Program-made: the position numbers and the translations under genes
Notes under the pieces: model-generated
Seen by the model: the letters and a program-made list of their open reading frames with translations, nothing else
Told to the model about the DNA's origin: nothing
Databases searched by the model: none
From: Mycoavidus cysteinexigens_B
GTDB taxonomy: Bacteria > Pseudomonadota > Gammaproteobacteria > Burkholderiales > Burkholderiaceae
Direction: 5' to 3'
Length of the DNA stretch: 64,000 nucleotides
NCBI GenBank assembly: GCA_031963465.1
Contig: JASSUG010000009.1
Location: 28,563-92,562, forward strand
Part shown: piece after piece, positions 1 through 8,835 of the stretch
Numbering within the stretch: position 1 is the stretch's first letter
Layout: every line of letters starts with the position of its first letter

Positions 1-3000
1 GGCTATGACACGGTGATCTCTTTGCAGGAAAGCGGGCAAAGTTTTCTTGAAAGCTTGCAAGAAGGGTACAGTTTTGACCGTAAAAGTGCCTGGTATCCCG
101 CCTTGCAAATTGCCGATCAGCTGCTTCAGAAAGGGCAGCTTGCGGATTTTAAACAATTGGTGTGCGCGGCGCCGTGTCGGCGCGATCCGGCTTTTCAGTG
201 GGGGTTGTGCGAACGCTTAGGTCAACTAGCCGCAAATCCATTGTGGGACGCTGTCACACGCCAAAGCGCGTTGGATTTTTTAGGTGAGCTGTATAAAGAA
301 GATGCGACGTGGGGGCGCCACGCCAACGTAAAGCAATGGATTATTAAAATTCTGATGCATTTAGCCGATTCTTCTGAACGTGCGCCAAGGGCCAAAAATC
401 CCCTTCAAGCATGGGAAAAGTCGTTTGAGATAATACCAGCGGCCAATACCCTGCTGGAAGCGTTAGAAAAGAATGGGGATGAAACGAAACAAAAGCTCTA
501 TGTAGACTGTAGAGCAGAGGATAAAGGTCGATGCCCCTATACGCTGAACGTAGGATCACCGCTGCTCGCTTCGCCGTCCTTGTTAGACCGCGTTCAGAAT
601 AAGCCCGACGTCAAGACCGACTTGCGCAGGCTCAAACGTCAGCGACTAAAAGAGCGGGGCGACGCCGTGTATATCTCTCCACAAGCCAAGCATAGCCTAA
701 AAGCGCTCGATGCCGCACCGTTTAATTTAACCGATAAGGTTAACGATTTTCTGGATAATAACCAAAAGGTGATGTTGCTCTTAGGCGATTCCGGTGCGGG
801 TAAATCGACCTTTAATCGGGCGCTCGAAAATGCCCTTTGGCACGCCTATGAGGAAGAGAAAGACCCAAGCATCCCCCTCTTTATTAATTTGCCAGCGATT
901 GACAAGCCAGAACAGGATCTGATCCCCAAGCAATTACGCAAGGCGGGCTTTACCGAGCCGCAAATTAGAGAGTTAAAGGAGCATCACAAATTTGTCTTGA
1001 TTTGCGACGGCTATGATGAGAGTCAGCAAACCCATAATCTGTATACAAATAACCTGCTAAATCAGCCAGGAGAATGGCAGGCGCAGATGGTGATTAGTTG
1101 CCGTAGCGAATATATTGGGCTCGATTATCGGGATCTCTTTCAGCCGACGGACGGCAATCAGCAGGCCGACTCGGCGCTCTTTCAAGAAGCGGTCATCACG
1201 CCATTTTCCATGGAGCAGATTCAAAAGTACATCAAGCAATATGTATCCGTGATTAGACCGCTCTGGCAGGAGAGTGACTATTTGCAGGCGCTTAAGGACA
1301 TCCCCCATCTACAAGACTTGGTGAAAAATCCCTTTCTTTTAACCTTATCTTTAGAGGTGTTACCTCGCTTGGTGGACCTAAGAAAAACGTTTTCTACGGT
1401 TCGATTAAGCCGTGTTGCGCTATATGACCAGTTCGTGGAGCAATGGCTGGAGCGTGGCAAAAAACGATTAGGAAAAAAAGAATTAACCGGTTCAGAAAAG
1501 AAAGCCTTTGAAAGTTTGGCCGATGAAGGCTTTACACAGAACGGCATCATCTTTTTGAAAAACTTATCTGCCGCGATCTATGAGCATCAAGCTGGGAATC
1601 CGGTCGTCGAGTACTCGCATTTTAAAGATAAAGAAACGTGGAAAGAAGCCTTTTTTAGCCGAGAAGATGAAAAACACCTGCTGCGTGAAGCTCTTCCGTT
1701 AAACCGTAGCGGTAATCAGTATCGATTTATCCATCGGTCATTGCTAGAGTACGGGGTGGCCCGAGCGGTATTTGAGCCGCAGGATGGGGAGCGCGCGAAG
1801 AAAGCAGTTTTTAAGCAAACCCTAGCCCGTCGAGGTAGCGATAGCTCTATCTTAAGTTTTGAAAGCCAAACCACTTCGAAAGAAGCCGCCACAGCCGTTG
1901 AGCAACCTATACTCGATTCGCCTTTGGCGAAGAAGAATTTCGTGGGTGAGCCGTCCATTCTGCAATTCCTAGTCGAGCGCGTTCAACAAGAACCTTTGTT
2001 TAAGCAACAGTTACTTGCGGTTATTGAACGTTCTAAAACCGACAAAGAGGCACGTAAGGCCGCGGCCAATGCGATCACGATATTGGTGAGGGCGGGTGTG
2101 CCATTTAATGGAGCGGATTTACGAGGCATCCAGATTCCAGGAGCTGATCTGAGTGAGGGCGAATTCGATTCTGCTCAGTTGCAAGGGGCCGATTTAAGAA
2201 AGGTCAATCTTCGAGCTATCTGGCTGCGCCAAGCGAATTTAAGTGGCGCGCAGATGACCGGAGTGCGGTTTGGCGAATGGCCTTTTCTCCAAGAAAAAGG
2301 CGGAGTGTTGGCCTGTGCATATTCACCCGATGGGGGGGCTTGCGCCGTGGCCCTGAGTAACGGCAACATTAACGTATATGATACGTCAAGCCAGGAAAAA
2401 ATCCACACCTTAAGCGGCCATGCCGACGCCGTTAGGAGCGTAGCGTATGCATCACAAGGGGGGCAGATCGCCTCTGGTAGTAGGGACACTACGGTGCGGC
2501 TGTGGAACGTAAGAACGGGCACTTTGCATAACATCTTAAGCGGCCATACGGATGAGGTGAATAGCGTAGCGTATTCGCCGAAGGGGGGGCAACTTGCCTC
2601 TGGGAGTTGGGATAAAACCGTAAGGCTATGGGAGGTGAAAACGGGCACTTGCCTTCGCATTTTAGGCAAGCATGGTGATAGAGTTTTGAGCGTAGCGTAT
2701 TCACCGCAAGGGGGGCAACTCGCCTCTGGGAGTTGGGATACTACAGTGCGGCTCTGGGACTTGGAAACGGGTACTTGCCTTCATACTTTATCCGGACATA
2801 CTCATGGGATCAATAGCGTAGCGTATTCGCCGAAAGGAGATCAACTCGCCTCTGGGAGCGCTGACAGTACAGTGATGCTGTGGAACTTAGAAAACGGCAC
2901 TTGGGTTCGTACCTTAAACGTAAGGGGCCATGCCCTTGTAGTGAATAGCGTGGCGTATTCTCCGCGAGGGGATCAACTCGCCTCTGGGAGTTGGGACAAA

Positions 3001-4374
3001 ACCGTAAAGCTGTGGGACGTAGAAACTGGCACTTGCCTTCGCACCTTAAGCGGACATGATGGTAACGTTACGAGCGTAGCATATCCACCGCATGGGGGGG
3101 TGATCGCTTCTGGGAGTGCAGATGAGACAGTACGGCTGTGGGATTTAGAAACAGGCGTTTGGCGCCATACCTCAAGCGGCCATACTGATTGGATTAACAG
3201 CGTGGCGTATCCATCACTAGGGGATCTGATCGTCTCTGGTAGTGATGACAAGACAGTGCGACTATGGAACGTGGAAACGGGCGCTTTGCGCCACATTTTA
3301 CGCGGACATGCTGATTGGGTGAGTAGCGTAGCGTACTCACCAAAAGGGGATCAACTCGCCTCTGGGAGTTGGGATAACACCGTGTGGCTGTGGGACGTAG
3401 AAATGGGTGTTGTGCGGCACAGCCGCACTTTAATTGGACATAGCGATAGAGTTAGGAGCGTAGCGTATTCACCGCAAGGAGATCAACTCGCTTCTGGGAG
3501 TCACGACCACACTGTGCGGCTGTGGGGCTTAAAAGTGGATTCTTTGCCCCGCATCTTAAGTGGACATACGGATAGAATTATGAGCGTAGCGTATTCACCG
3601 CAAGGGGATTTGATCGTTTCTGGCAGTGATGACAAGACCGTGCGATTGTGGGACGTAAAAACGGGCGCTGTGTACCGCATCTTAGATGGACATACTAGTT
3701 GGCTTAGGGGCGTAGCATATTCACCGCAAGGGGATTCGATTGTTTCTGGGAGTAATGACCATACCGTGCGGCTATGGGACGTAAAAACAGGCGCTGTGCG
3801 CCACATTTTACGCGAACATACTAATTGTATTAGAAGCGTAGCATATTCATCGCAAGGGGACTTGATCGCCTCTGGTAGTGATGACGAGACAGTACGACTG
3901 TGGGATGTGGAAACGGGCCATTGTCAGGGAATGATTAAAGGTTTTAACAGGCCGGTCATGAGTGTCGCTTGGACAGCGAGCTTCGACGAGAAGTGCTTAG
4001 TGACTGGCGGTGCAGATCACTCAGTCCGCCGATGGGAGGTAAAAAAAGGGGAGGAAGAATACAAGGCGATTTTGTGCTGGAGTTCGACACATCACGTTCT
4101 TACTCTGGCGGATACATCCATCGAAGGCGCACAGGGCTTAAGTGGGATAAAAAAGCAACTCTTAAAGCAGCGCGGGGCTGTGGGCGAGCCGACTCCGCCT
4201 TTAAACTTTCGCGAGGCGAGTAAGAAGCTAATCAGCATGGGATCCGTGGCATCTAAACTCAAATTGTCGTTAAACCGCGGGGCGTTGGATATTTCTCTGG
4301 CGACACAAGCCAATCTATCAGTTGAGCAGTCAGCAAAGTCGACACCATCGGCAAATACCTCTCAACTTGCCTGA
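1..4374 (+). CDS. NACHT-pentapeptide-WD40 STAND NTPase, 5' end outside the window
   Basis: Frame is open from base 1 (a GTG at 13 is only the first possible start), so the true N-terminus probably lies upstream. Numbering from 13: helical N-terminal region; NACHT P-loop GDSGAGKST at about 258-266; Walker B FVLICDGYDE at 327-336; pentapeptide-type A(D/N)L repeats at about 700-750; then 14 WD40 blades of about 42 residues (763-1345), enough for two seven-bladed propellers; and a tail of about 105 residues without repeats. Blades share the frame GH..V.SVAYSP.G..LASGS.D.TVRLW. STAND NTPases are ligand-triggered switches in which the repeat domain senses and the NTPase oligomerises; in fungi and bacteria they act in non-self recognition and defence. 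The effector domain, if N-terminal, is not visible. Converges on murA across 324 bases. Architecture is certain; biological role is inferred. Confidence 0.9.
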   Translation, partial: GYDTVISLQESGQSFLESLQEGYSFDRKSAWYPALQIADQLLQKGQLADFKQLVCAAPCRRDPAFQWGLCERLGQLAANPLWDAVTRQSALDFLGELYKEDATWGRHANVKQWIIKILMHLADSSERAPRAKNPLQAWEKSFEIIPAANTLLEALEKNGDETKQKLYVDCRAEDKGRCPYTLNVGSPLLASPSLLDRVQNKPDVKTDLRRLKRQRLKERGDAVYISPQAKHSLKALDAAPFNLTDKVNDFLDNNQKVMLLLGDSGAGKSTFNRALENALWHAYEEEKDPSIPLFINLPAIDKPEQDLIPKQLRKAGFTEPQIRELKEHHKFVLICDGYDESQQTHNLYTNNLLNQPGEWQAQMVISCRSEYIGLDYRDLFQPTDGNQQADSALFQEAVITPFSMEQIQKYIKQYVSVIRPLWQESDYLQALKDIPHLQDLVKNPFLLTLSLEVLPRLVDLRKTFSTVRLSRVALYDQFVEQWLERGKKRLGKKELTGSEKKAFESLADEGFTQNGIIFLKNLSAAIYEHQAGNPVVEYSHFKDKETWKEAFFSREDEKHLLREALPLNRSGNQYRFIHRSLLEYGVARAVFEPQDGERAKKAVFKQTLARRGSDSSILSFESQTTSKEAATAVEQPILDSPLAKKNFVGEPSILQFLVERVQQEPLFKQQLLAVIERSKTDKEARKAAANAITILVRAGVPFNGADLRGIQIPGADLSEGEFDSAQLQGADLRKVNLRAIWLRQANLSGAQMTGVRFGEWPFLQEKGGVLACAYSPDGGACAVALSNGNINVYDTSSQEKIHTLSGHADAVRSVAYASQGGQIASGSRDTTVRLWNVRTGTLHNILSGHTDEVNSVAYSPKGGQLASGSWDKTVRLWEVKTGTCLRILGKHGDRVLSVAYSPQGGQLASGSWDTTVRLWDLETGTCLHTLSGHTHGINSVAYSPKGDQLASGSADSTVMLWNLENGTWVRTLNVRGHALVVNSVAYSPRGDQLASGSWDKTVKLWDVETGTCLRTLSGHDGNVTSVAYPPHGGVIASGSADETVRLWDLETGVWRHTSSGHTDWINSVAYPSLGDLIVSGSDDKTVRLWNVETGALRHILRGHADWVSSVAYSPKGDQLASGSWDNTVWLWDVEMGVVRHSRTLIGHSDRVRSVAYSPQGDQLASGSHDHTVRLWGLKVDSLPRILSGHTDRIMSVAYSPQGDLIVSGSDDKTVRLWDVKTGAVYRILDGHTSWLRGVAYSPQGDSIVSGSNDHTVRLWDVKTGAVRHILREHTNCIRSVAYSSQGDLIASGSDDETVRLWDVETGHCQGMIKGFNRPVMSVAWTASFDEKCLVTGGADHSVRRWEVKKGEEEYKAILCWSSTHHVLTLADTSIEGAQGLSGIKKQLLKQRGAVGEPTPPLNFREASKKLISMGSVASKLKLSLNRGALDISLATQANLSVEQSAKSTPSANTSQLA

Positions 4375-4396
4375 AAGACGAATGCGATGAAAATAG

Positions 4397-4442
4397 GAGA
4401 TTGGCATATAAGGGATTTTAGCTTTTGATCCTTGCCAGTCTC
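4397..4442. repeat. inverted repeat downstream of the STAND gene
   Basis: GAGATTGGCA (4397-4406) and TGCCAGTCTC (4433-4442) pair over 10 bp with one G-T wobble; an inner AAGG/CCTT pairing extends the hairpin. It starts 22 bases after the STAND stop codon and lies between convergent genes, so a transcription terminator is likely, but no run of T follows on either strand. The remainder of 4375-4698 shows no gene or clear signal. Confidence 0.4.
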
Positions 4443-4698
4443 TTAACGCACGAATGCCTTACTGAGGAGATATTATCAGCAAATCTTTGTCAACGGCATT
4501 TCGTAACGCCTTGTAAATACTAAGTGAACTTTTAACAAATAATTGTCAATAATTTGTACCTTCTCAATAACCCGAGGGTGCAAGCAATGACGTTAACAGG
4601 TCTGGCCTCTTGTTAGAATGGATAAAACGTCAAAAAATTGTGGGTAATTGCAAGTGCCAAGATCAGTTGAGGTTGCTGCATCATTAACCAAGTGTTCA

Positions 4699-5985
4699 TC
4701 ACACCACATGCACCGCCGGCGCAGTTTCCACCACACGGCTTACCCGTGCACCAAGAGCAGATAATTTCCGTTCCATCTGGTCATAACCACGATCAAGATG
4801 ATAGATACGCTCAATCAGTGTTTCGCCCTCGGCCACCAGCCCAGCAATTGCAAGACTGGCAGAGGCGCGTAGATCCGTCGCCATGACGGTTGCACCAGAC
4901 AGATGCTCAACCCCGGTAACAAATGCAGTATTACCATCCGCCATGACATTTGCCCCCAGCCGATTAAGCTCTTGCACATGCATGAAGCGATTTTCAAAAA
5001 TTGTTTCGATAATCTGAGCTGCACCGACAGCAATGCAATTAAGCGCCATAAACTGCGCTTGCATATCCGTCGGAAAGGCAGGATATTCAGAAGTACGAAA
5101 ACTGACTGCTGACGGGCGCTGGTTCATCGTGGCGCGAATCCAATTAGACCCTGACTCGATCCGAACACCTGCCTCGCACAACTTATTCAGCACCGCATCC
5201 AGCAACATGGGTTCGATATTGCGCAGCATAATATCGCCGCCTGCTGCGGCGACGGCACAGAGGAAAGTACCCGCTTCAATCCGATCGGGAATCACCTGGT
5301 GACGCGCGCCATGCAGCCGGTCTACCCCTTGAATCGTCAGCTGATCGGTGCCAATGCCATGGATTTTTGCACCCATCGCAACCAAGAGATGGGCTAAATC
5401 AGCCACTTCCGGCTCACGCGCTGCGTTCTCCAGTACCGTTTCACCTTCGGCCAGGGTCGCTGCCATCAGCAGATTTTCTGTACCGGTCACCGTGATCATA
5501 TCAAAGAGAATGCGATTGCCTTTGAGCCGCGTGCCTTGCTTGATGCGCGCATTAATATAGCCATGCTCAAGTTCGACCTGCGCCCCCATCAACTGTAGAC
5601 CTTTGATATGCTGCTCAACCGGCCGCGCACCAATCGTGCAGCCGCCCGGCAACGATACCCGCGCCTCGCCCAAACGCGCCACCAGCGGCCCCAATACCAA
5701 AATTGAAGCGCGCATGGTCTTCACTAGCTCATAAGGCGCCACCGGCTGATCCACGCAACTACCATCAAGCGTCATGGCTTGGCCAGACCCCTCGACTCGC
5801 ACCCCCATTTGCGTCAGCAGGGCGAGCATGGTGCGTACATCCTGCAAATTCGGCACATTACTTAAATCGAGCTGTCCAGCACCCAATAAGCTGGCACACA
5901 AAATCGGCAAAGCCGCATTTTTAGCGCCCGAAACGTTAACTTCGCCTACTAAGCGTTGGCCGCCTTGAATCAGCAATTTATCCAT
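4699..5985 (-). CDS. murA: UDP-N-acetylglucosamine 1-carboxyvinyltransferase MurA
   Basis: Transfers enolpyruvate from PEP to UDP-GlcNAc, the first committed step of peptidoglycan synthesis in the cytoplasm. 428 aa, close to the usual 420. The N-terminus MDKLLIQGG and VSGAKNAALP carry the conserved Lys22/Asn23; the catalytic loop LPGGCTIGARP carries Cys116, the residue alkylated by fosfomycin, so the enzyme should be fosfomycin-sensitive. It follows the ABC permease by 19 bases and is the last gene of the mla-ABC-murA run. In Burkholderia a bolA gene normally sits just before murA and hisG follows; both are absent here. Confidence 0.97.
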   Translation of the reverse strand: MDKLLIQGGQRLVGEVNVSGAKNAALPILCASLLGAGQLDLSNVPNLQDVRTMLALLTQMGVRVEGSGQAMTLDGSCVDQPVAPYELVKTMRASILVLGPLVARLGEARVSLPGGCTIGARPVEQHIKGLQLMGAQVELEHGYINARIKQGTRLKGNRILFDMITVTGTENLLMAATLAEGETVLENAAREPEVADLAHLLVAMGAKIHGIGTDQLTIQGVDRLHGARHQVIPDRIEAGTFLCAVAAAGGDIMLRNIEPMLLDAVLNKLCEAGVRIESGSNWIRATMNQRPSAVSFRTSEYPAFPTDMQAQFMALNCIAVGAAQIIETIFENRFMHVQELNRLGANVMADGNTAFVTGVEHLSGATVMATDLRASASLAIAGLVAEGETLIERIYHLDRGYDQMERKLSALGARVSRVVETAPAVHVV

Positions 5986-6004
5986 TATTTTTTCGCCTAT
6001 CGTC

Positions 6005-6763
6005 TTAATGGCGCAGCTTATAACCGCTCACCAACATACGCATCGCCAGGCCGGCAAGCGCAATAAAAAAGCCCAAAGTAATTGCCAGACTCTTAAGGGG
6101 TGCGATATCCGACACCCCAAAAAAACCATACCGAAAACCATCAATCATATAAAAGAATGGATTCAGCCTAGATACGTGCTTCCAGAAATCCGGCAATGCC
6201 TCGGTCGAATAGAATACCCCTGCCAGAAAAGTCAATGGAACAATTAAAAAGCTCTGAAACGCGGCCAATTGATCAAATTTTTCTGAGTAAATACCCGCCA
6301 CCAACCCCATTGTGCCAAGAGTAGCCGCCCCCAGCAGTGCAAACGCGAAGATATAAAATGGTGAGACGAAGCTCATCGGCACAAACCAAGCTGTTGCCAA
6401 CCAAACCCCGACCCCCACGCACATGCCACGCACAGCAGATGCAAGCACATAGGCACTAAATATTTCCCGTGCGCCTAGTGGCGATAACAGCATAAACACA
6501 AGGTTACCGGTCACTCTCGATTGAATCAGCGACGATGAGCTATTGGCAAAAGCGTTTTGCAGCACAGCCATCATCACCAAACCGGGAATCAGGAAGCTCT
6601 TATAGCCTACCCCTGGGTAGACCTGCACATGATTTTGCAACGCTTGGCCAAAAATCACCAAATACAGAAAAGCCGTAATAATCGGCGCTGCAAGCGTTTG
6701 CAGGCTGACCTTCCAAAAACGCAAAACTTCTTTACAAAATAAGGTATAAAAACCAATCATCAC
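6005..6763 (-). CDS. ABC-2 type exporter permease (YadH-like)
   Basis: Polytopic membrane protein of 252 aa with about six hydrophobic segments. The segment FLAGVFYSTEALPDFW followed by LNPFFYMIDGFRYG is typical of the ABC-2 permease family to which YadH and NodJ belong. It starts 9 bases after the stop of the ATPase gene 6773-7693, so the two form one exporter. Substrate is unknown; the constant position of this pair behind the mla genes in Burkholderia suggests an envelope role, but that is only context. Two Met codons begin the protein; the first is taken. Confidence 0.9.
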   Translation of the reverse strand: MMIGFYTLFCKEVLRFWKVSLQTLAAPIITAFLYLVIFGQALQNHVQVYPGVGYKSFLIPGLVMMAVLQNAFANSSSSLIQSRVTGNLVFMLLSPLGAREIFSAYVLASAVRGMCVGVGVWLATAWFVPMSFVSPFYIFAFALLGAATLGTMGLVAGIYSEKFDQLAAFQSFLIVPLTFLAGVFYSTEALPDFWKHVSRLNPFFYMIDGFRYGFFGVSDIAPLKSLAITLGFFIALAGLAMRMLVSGYKLRH

Positions 6764-6772
6764 GCGTTCCTC

Positions 6773-7693
6773 TTAAATTTTCTCAGCCGCTGATGAACCA
6801 TTCATCACCTGGATAAACACATCTTCAAGGTCCGCTTTACGGATGCCAATTTCTTCAATCTCACACCCGGCCGCTCGGCACTGAGCAAGAATCGACTCGA
6901 CTGCAGCATACGAGCTAAGTCGTAGCGCATATTGATTAATGTCTATCTGTTGTTCGGTTGCCAGCGCCTGCAGATTTGCAGGCAAGACACCTTTGGTCAA
7001 GCGCAGCAACAGCTGAGCGCTAGAAAAGCGTTGCAGCATTGCCTGCTTAGTATCTAGCGCCACGACCTCACCCCTTCTAAGCATCGCGATGCGATCACAC
7101 AATTGCTCCGCTTCTTCGAGGTAATGCGTGGTTAATACAATCGTATGCCCTTCACGATTTAAGCGCGCAATAAATTTCCACAGCCCTTGGCGCAACTCAA
7201 CATCCACGCCTGCAGTGGGTTCATCTAACACGATCACCGGCGGCCGATGCACCAATGCCTGCGCCACCAGTAAACGACGCTTCATACCACCGGACAACGC
7301 GCGCGTGTTGACCTCAGCCTTCTCAGTTAAATCAAGGTGGGTCATGACTTCATCGATCCAATCGTCATTACGTTTAAGCCCGTAATAGCCAGATTGGATA
7401 CGCAACGTTTCACGCACCGTAAAAAAAGGATCGAAGACTAATTCTTGCGGTACCACGCCTAATCCCTGGCGCGCCGCACGAAAGTCAGTCACGACATTGT
7501 GTCCGAGCACCAGCGCTTCGCCTTCATCGGCGCGTGCCAGGCCAGCGAGGATGCTAATTAGAGTCGTTTTACCTGCCCCATTAGGGCCCAGTAAACCGAA
7601 AAACTCACCCTCTTCAATCGACAAATTGATGCCTTTGAGCGCTTGGAGGGCTTTGTAACGCTTTTTAATGTTACGGATTTCTATGGCTGGCAT
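6773..7693 (-). CDS. ABC transporter ATP-binding protein (YadG-like)
   Basis: 306 aa cytoplasmic ATPase partner of the permease at 6005-6763. Walker A GPNGAGKTT (36-44), signature LSGGMKRR (133-140), Walker B VIVLDEP (153-159) and the H-loop TTHYLEEAEQL are all present, so it should be active. The C-terminal 80 residues after the nucleotide-binding domain are typical of this ABC-2 ATPase group. Separated from mlaB by about 170 bases without a recognisable gene, so it may have its own promoter. Confidence 0.93.
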   Translation of the reverse strand: MPAIEIRNIKKRYKALQALKGINLSIEEGEFFGLLGPNGAGKTTLISILAGLARADEGEALVLGHNVVTDFRAARQGLGVVPQELVFDPFFTVRETLRIQSGYYGLKRNDDWIDEVMTHLDLTEKAEVNTRALSGGMKRRLLVAQALVHRPPVIVLDEPTAGVDVELRQGLWKFIARLNREGHTIVLTTHYLEEAEQLCDRIAMLRRGEVVALDTKQAMLQRFSSAQLLLRLTKGVLPANLQALATEQQIDINQYALRLSSYAAVESILAQCRAAGCEIEEIGIRKADLEDVFIQVMNGSSAAEKI

Positions 7694-7864
7694 GGGAATG
7701 TGAGCAAGGTCTATGGTATCGAGATTGCTTTTGACGGTTGCGAAACACCTGATTATAGGCGAAATCTACGCCAGCGCGCCTTGATGGCATGCAGTTCAAC
7801 GAAGAAAAACTTAAGCAATATCTCATTTAATTCAGCACGCTAACTGAAGCGCGGCACACTACTT

Positions 7865-8137
7865 TTATAATTTCAATAACTCATCAACCCCATAAGCCCG
7901 CGCCAAGCTCTTAAGCTTGGCCGGCAAATTCAGCACCTCAAGCGTCTTGCCCCGTGCTTGAGCTGCTCGGAACCAAGCAAGCAAAACCGCCAGCGCAGAC
8001 GAATCAAACCGCACAACTGACGTGCAGTCGATGCGTACCGCTGCGGCTGAGTTTGATGTGATATAGGCTAAACCCGCTGCAAGTTCAGCCATGGCGCTTG
8101 CATGTGTAAGCGCTGTTCCGGTCGAAAACACTGCCAT
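7865..8137 (-). CDS. mlaB: MlaB, STAS-domain subunit of the Mla phospholipid transporter
   Basis: 90 aa STAS domain protein. The segment VVRFDSSALAVLLAW matches the STAS motif containing the conserved D-S pair. MlaB binds the MlaF ATPase and stabilises the inner-membrane MlaFEDB complex that carries phospholipids between the membranes. Its ATG overlaps the mlaC stop as TAATG, implying translational coupling. Identification rests on the STAS fold plus position at the end of mlaFEDAC. Confidence 0.88.
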   Translation of the reverse strand: MAVFSTGTALTHASAMAELAAGLAYITSNSAAAVRIDCTSVVRFDSSALAVLLAWFRAAQARGKTLEVLNLPAKLKSLARAYGVDELLKL

Positions 8138-8799
8138 TAATGCGACCCACTCGCGAGTTTTTGGTTGCGCTGCTTTAAAAATTCAAGCAAACCGCTCACT
8201 CCGCGTTGCGAAATAAGTTCACTGAATTGCTGCTGGTAGGTTTGCACCAACCAAGCACCGCCTACGTTGAGATCGTAGACTTTCCATGCCTTCCCTTGTT
8301 TCTCTAAGCGATAATCAAGGCCGATGATCTGCCCCTGGTTAATAACCTTGGTGCGCACGACGACATCAGTTGCATCCGACGCCATACGGAAAGGTAAGTA
8401 CTCAATTTTCTGATCACGAATTTGCGAGACAGCGCCTGAATAGGTATAAAACAATAAATCTTTAAATTGTTTGACTAATTCTGCTTGTTGCTGTGGCGTA
8501 GCTGTCCGCCAATGACGTCCCATCACTAGACGAGTAGTACGCCCAATATCGGCATGTGGTAAAATTTTTTGATCAACCAACTGCGAAATTTTACCAATAT
8601 CCCCCTGCTTAATGCCAGAGTCTTTTTTAATGCTATCGAGCACTTCAGTGGTGATGGCCTTAACCAGGCCATCAGGAGTATTGGTGTTAGCTGTAGCGGC
8701 CTGGGCAGTTTGCGCCAGGGCCGTGTTACAAAACCAGCATAGTGCCGCATATATTGGCAGGAGCATTAATCTTAAAGCACTTTTCTTCATATGAGTCAC
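8137..8799 (-). CDS. mlaC: MlaC periplasmic phospholipid-binding protein
   Basis: 220 aa from a GTG start; an ATG three codons in, beginning MKKSALRL at 8790, is an equally good start because it opens directly into the signal peptide ending near ALAQ. Neither has a convincing Shine-Dalgarno sequence. The mature part carries the Tol_Tol_Ttg2/MlaC pattern, including LVMGRHWRTATPQQQAELV. MlaC ferries phospholipid across the periplasm between MlaA at the outer membrane and MlaD at the inner membrane. Located between mlaA and mlaB. Confidence 0.93.
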   Translation of the reverse strand: MTHMKKSALRLMLLPIYAALCWFCNTALAQTAQAATANTNTPDGLVKAITTEVLDSIKKDSGIKQGDIGKISQLVDQKILPHADIGRTTRLVMGRHWRTATPQQQAELVKQFKDLLFYTYSGAVSQIRDQKIEYLPFRMASDATDVVVRTKVINQGQIIGLDYRLEKQGKAWKVYDLNVGGAWLVQTYQQQFSELISQRGVSGLLEFLKQRNQKLASGSH

Positions 8800-8835
8800 T
8801 TTTAAAAAAGACCTATCATCAAAATTTATAAACTA

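Noticed and set aside
2175..3806. Several long minus-strand reading frames across the WD40 repeats
   Set aside because: They recur with the repeat period and are the antisense image of the blades; no family features or start signals.
3969..4223. Plus-strand frame overlapping the 3' end of the STAND gene
   Set aside because: Out-of-frame shadow within the last blade and tail; no independent start signal.
7694..7864. Small gene between mlaB and the ABC ATPase
   Set aside because: No frame with coding character or a ribosome-binding site in these 170 bases.
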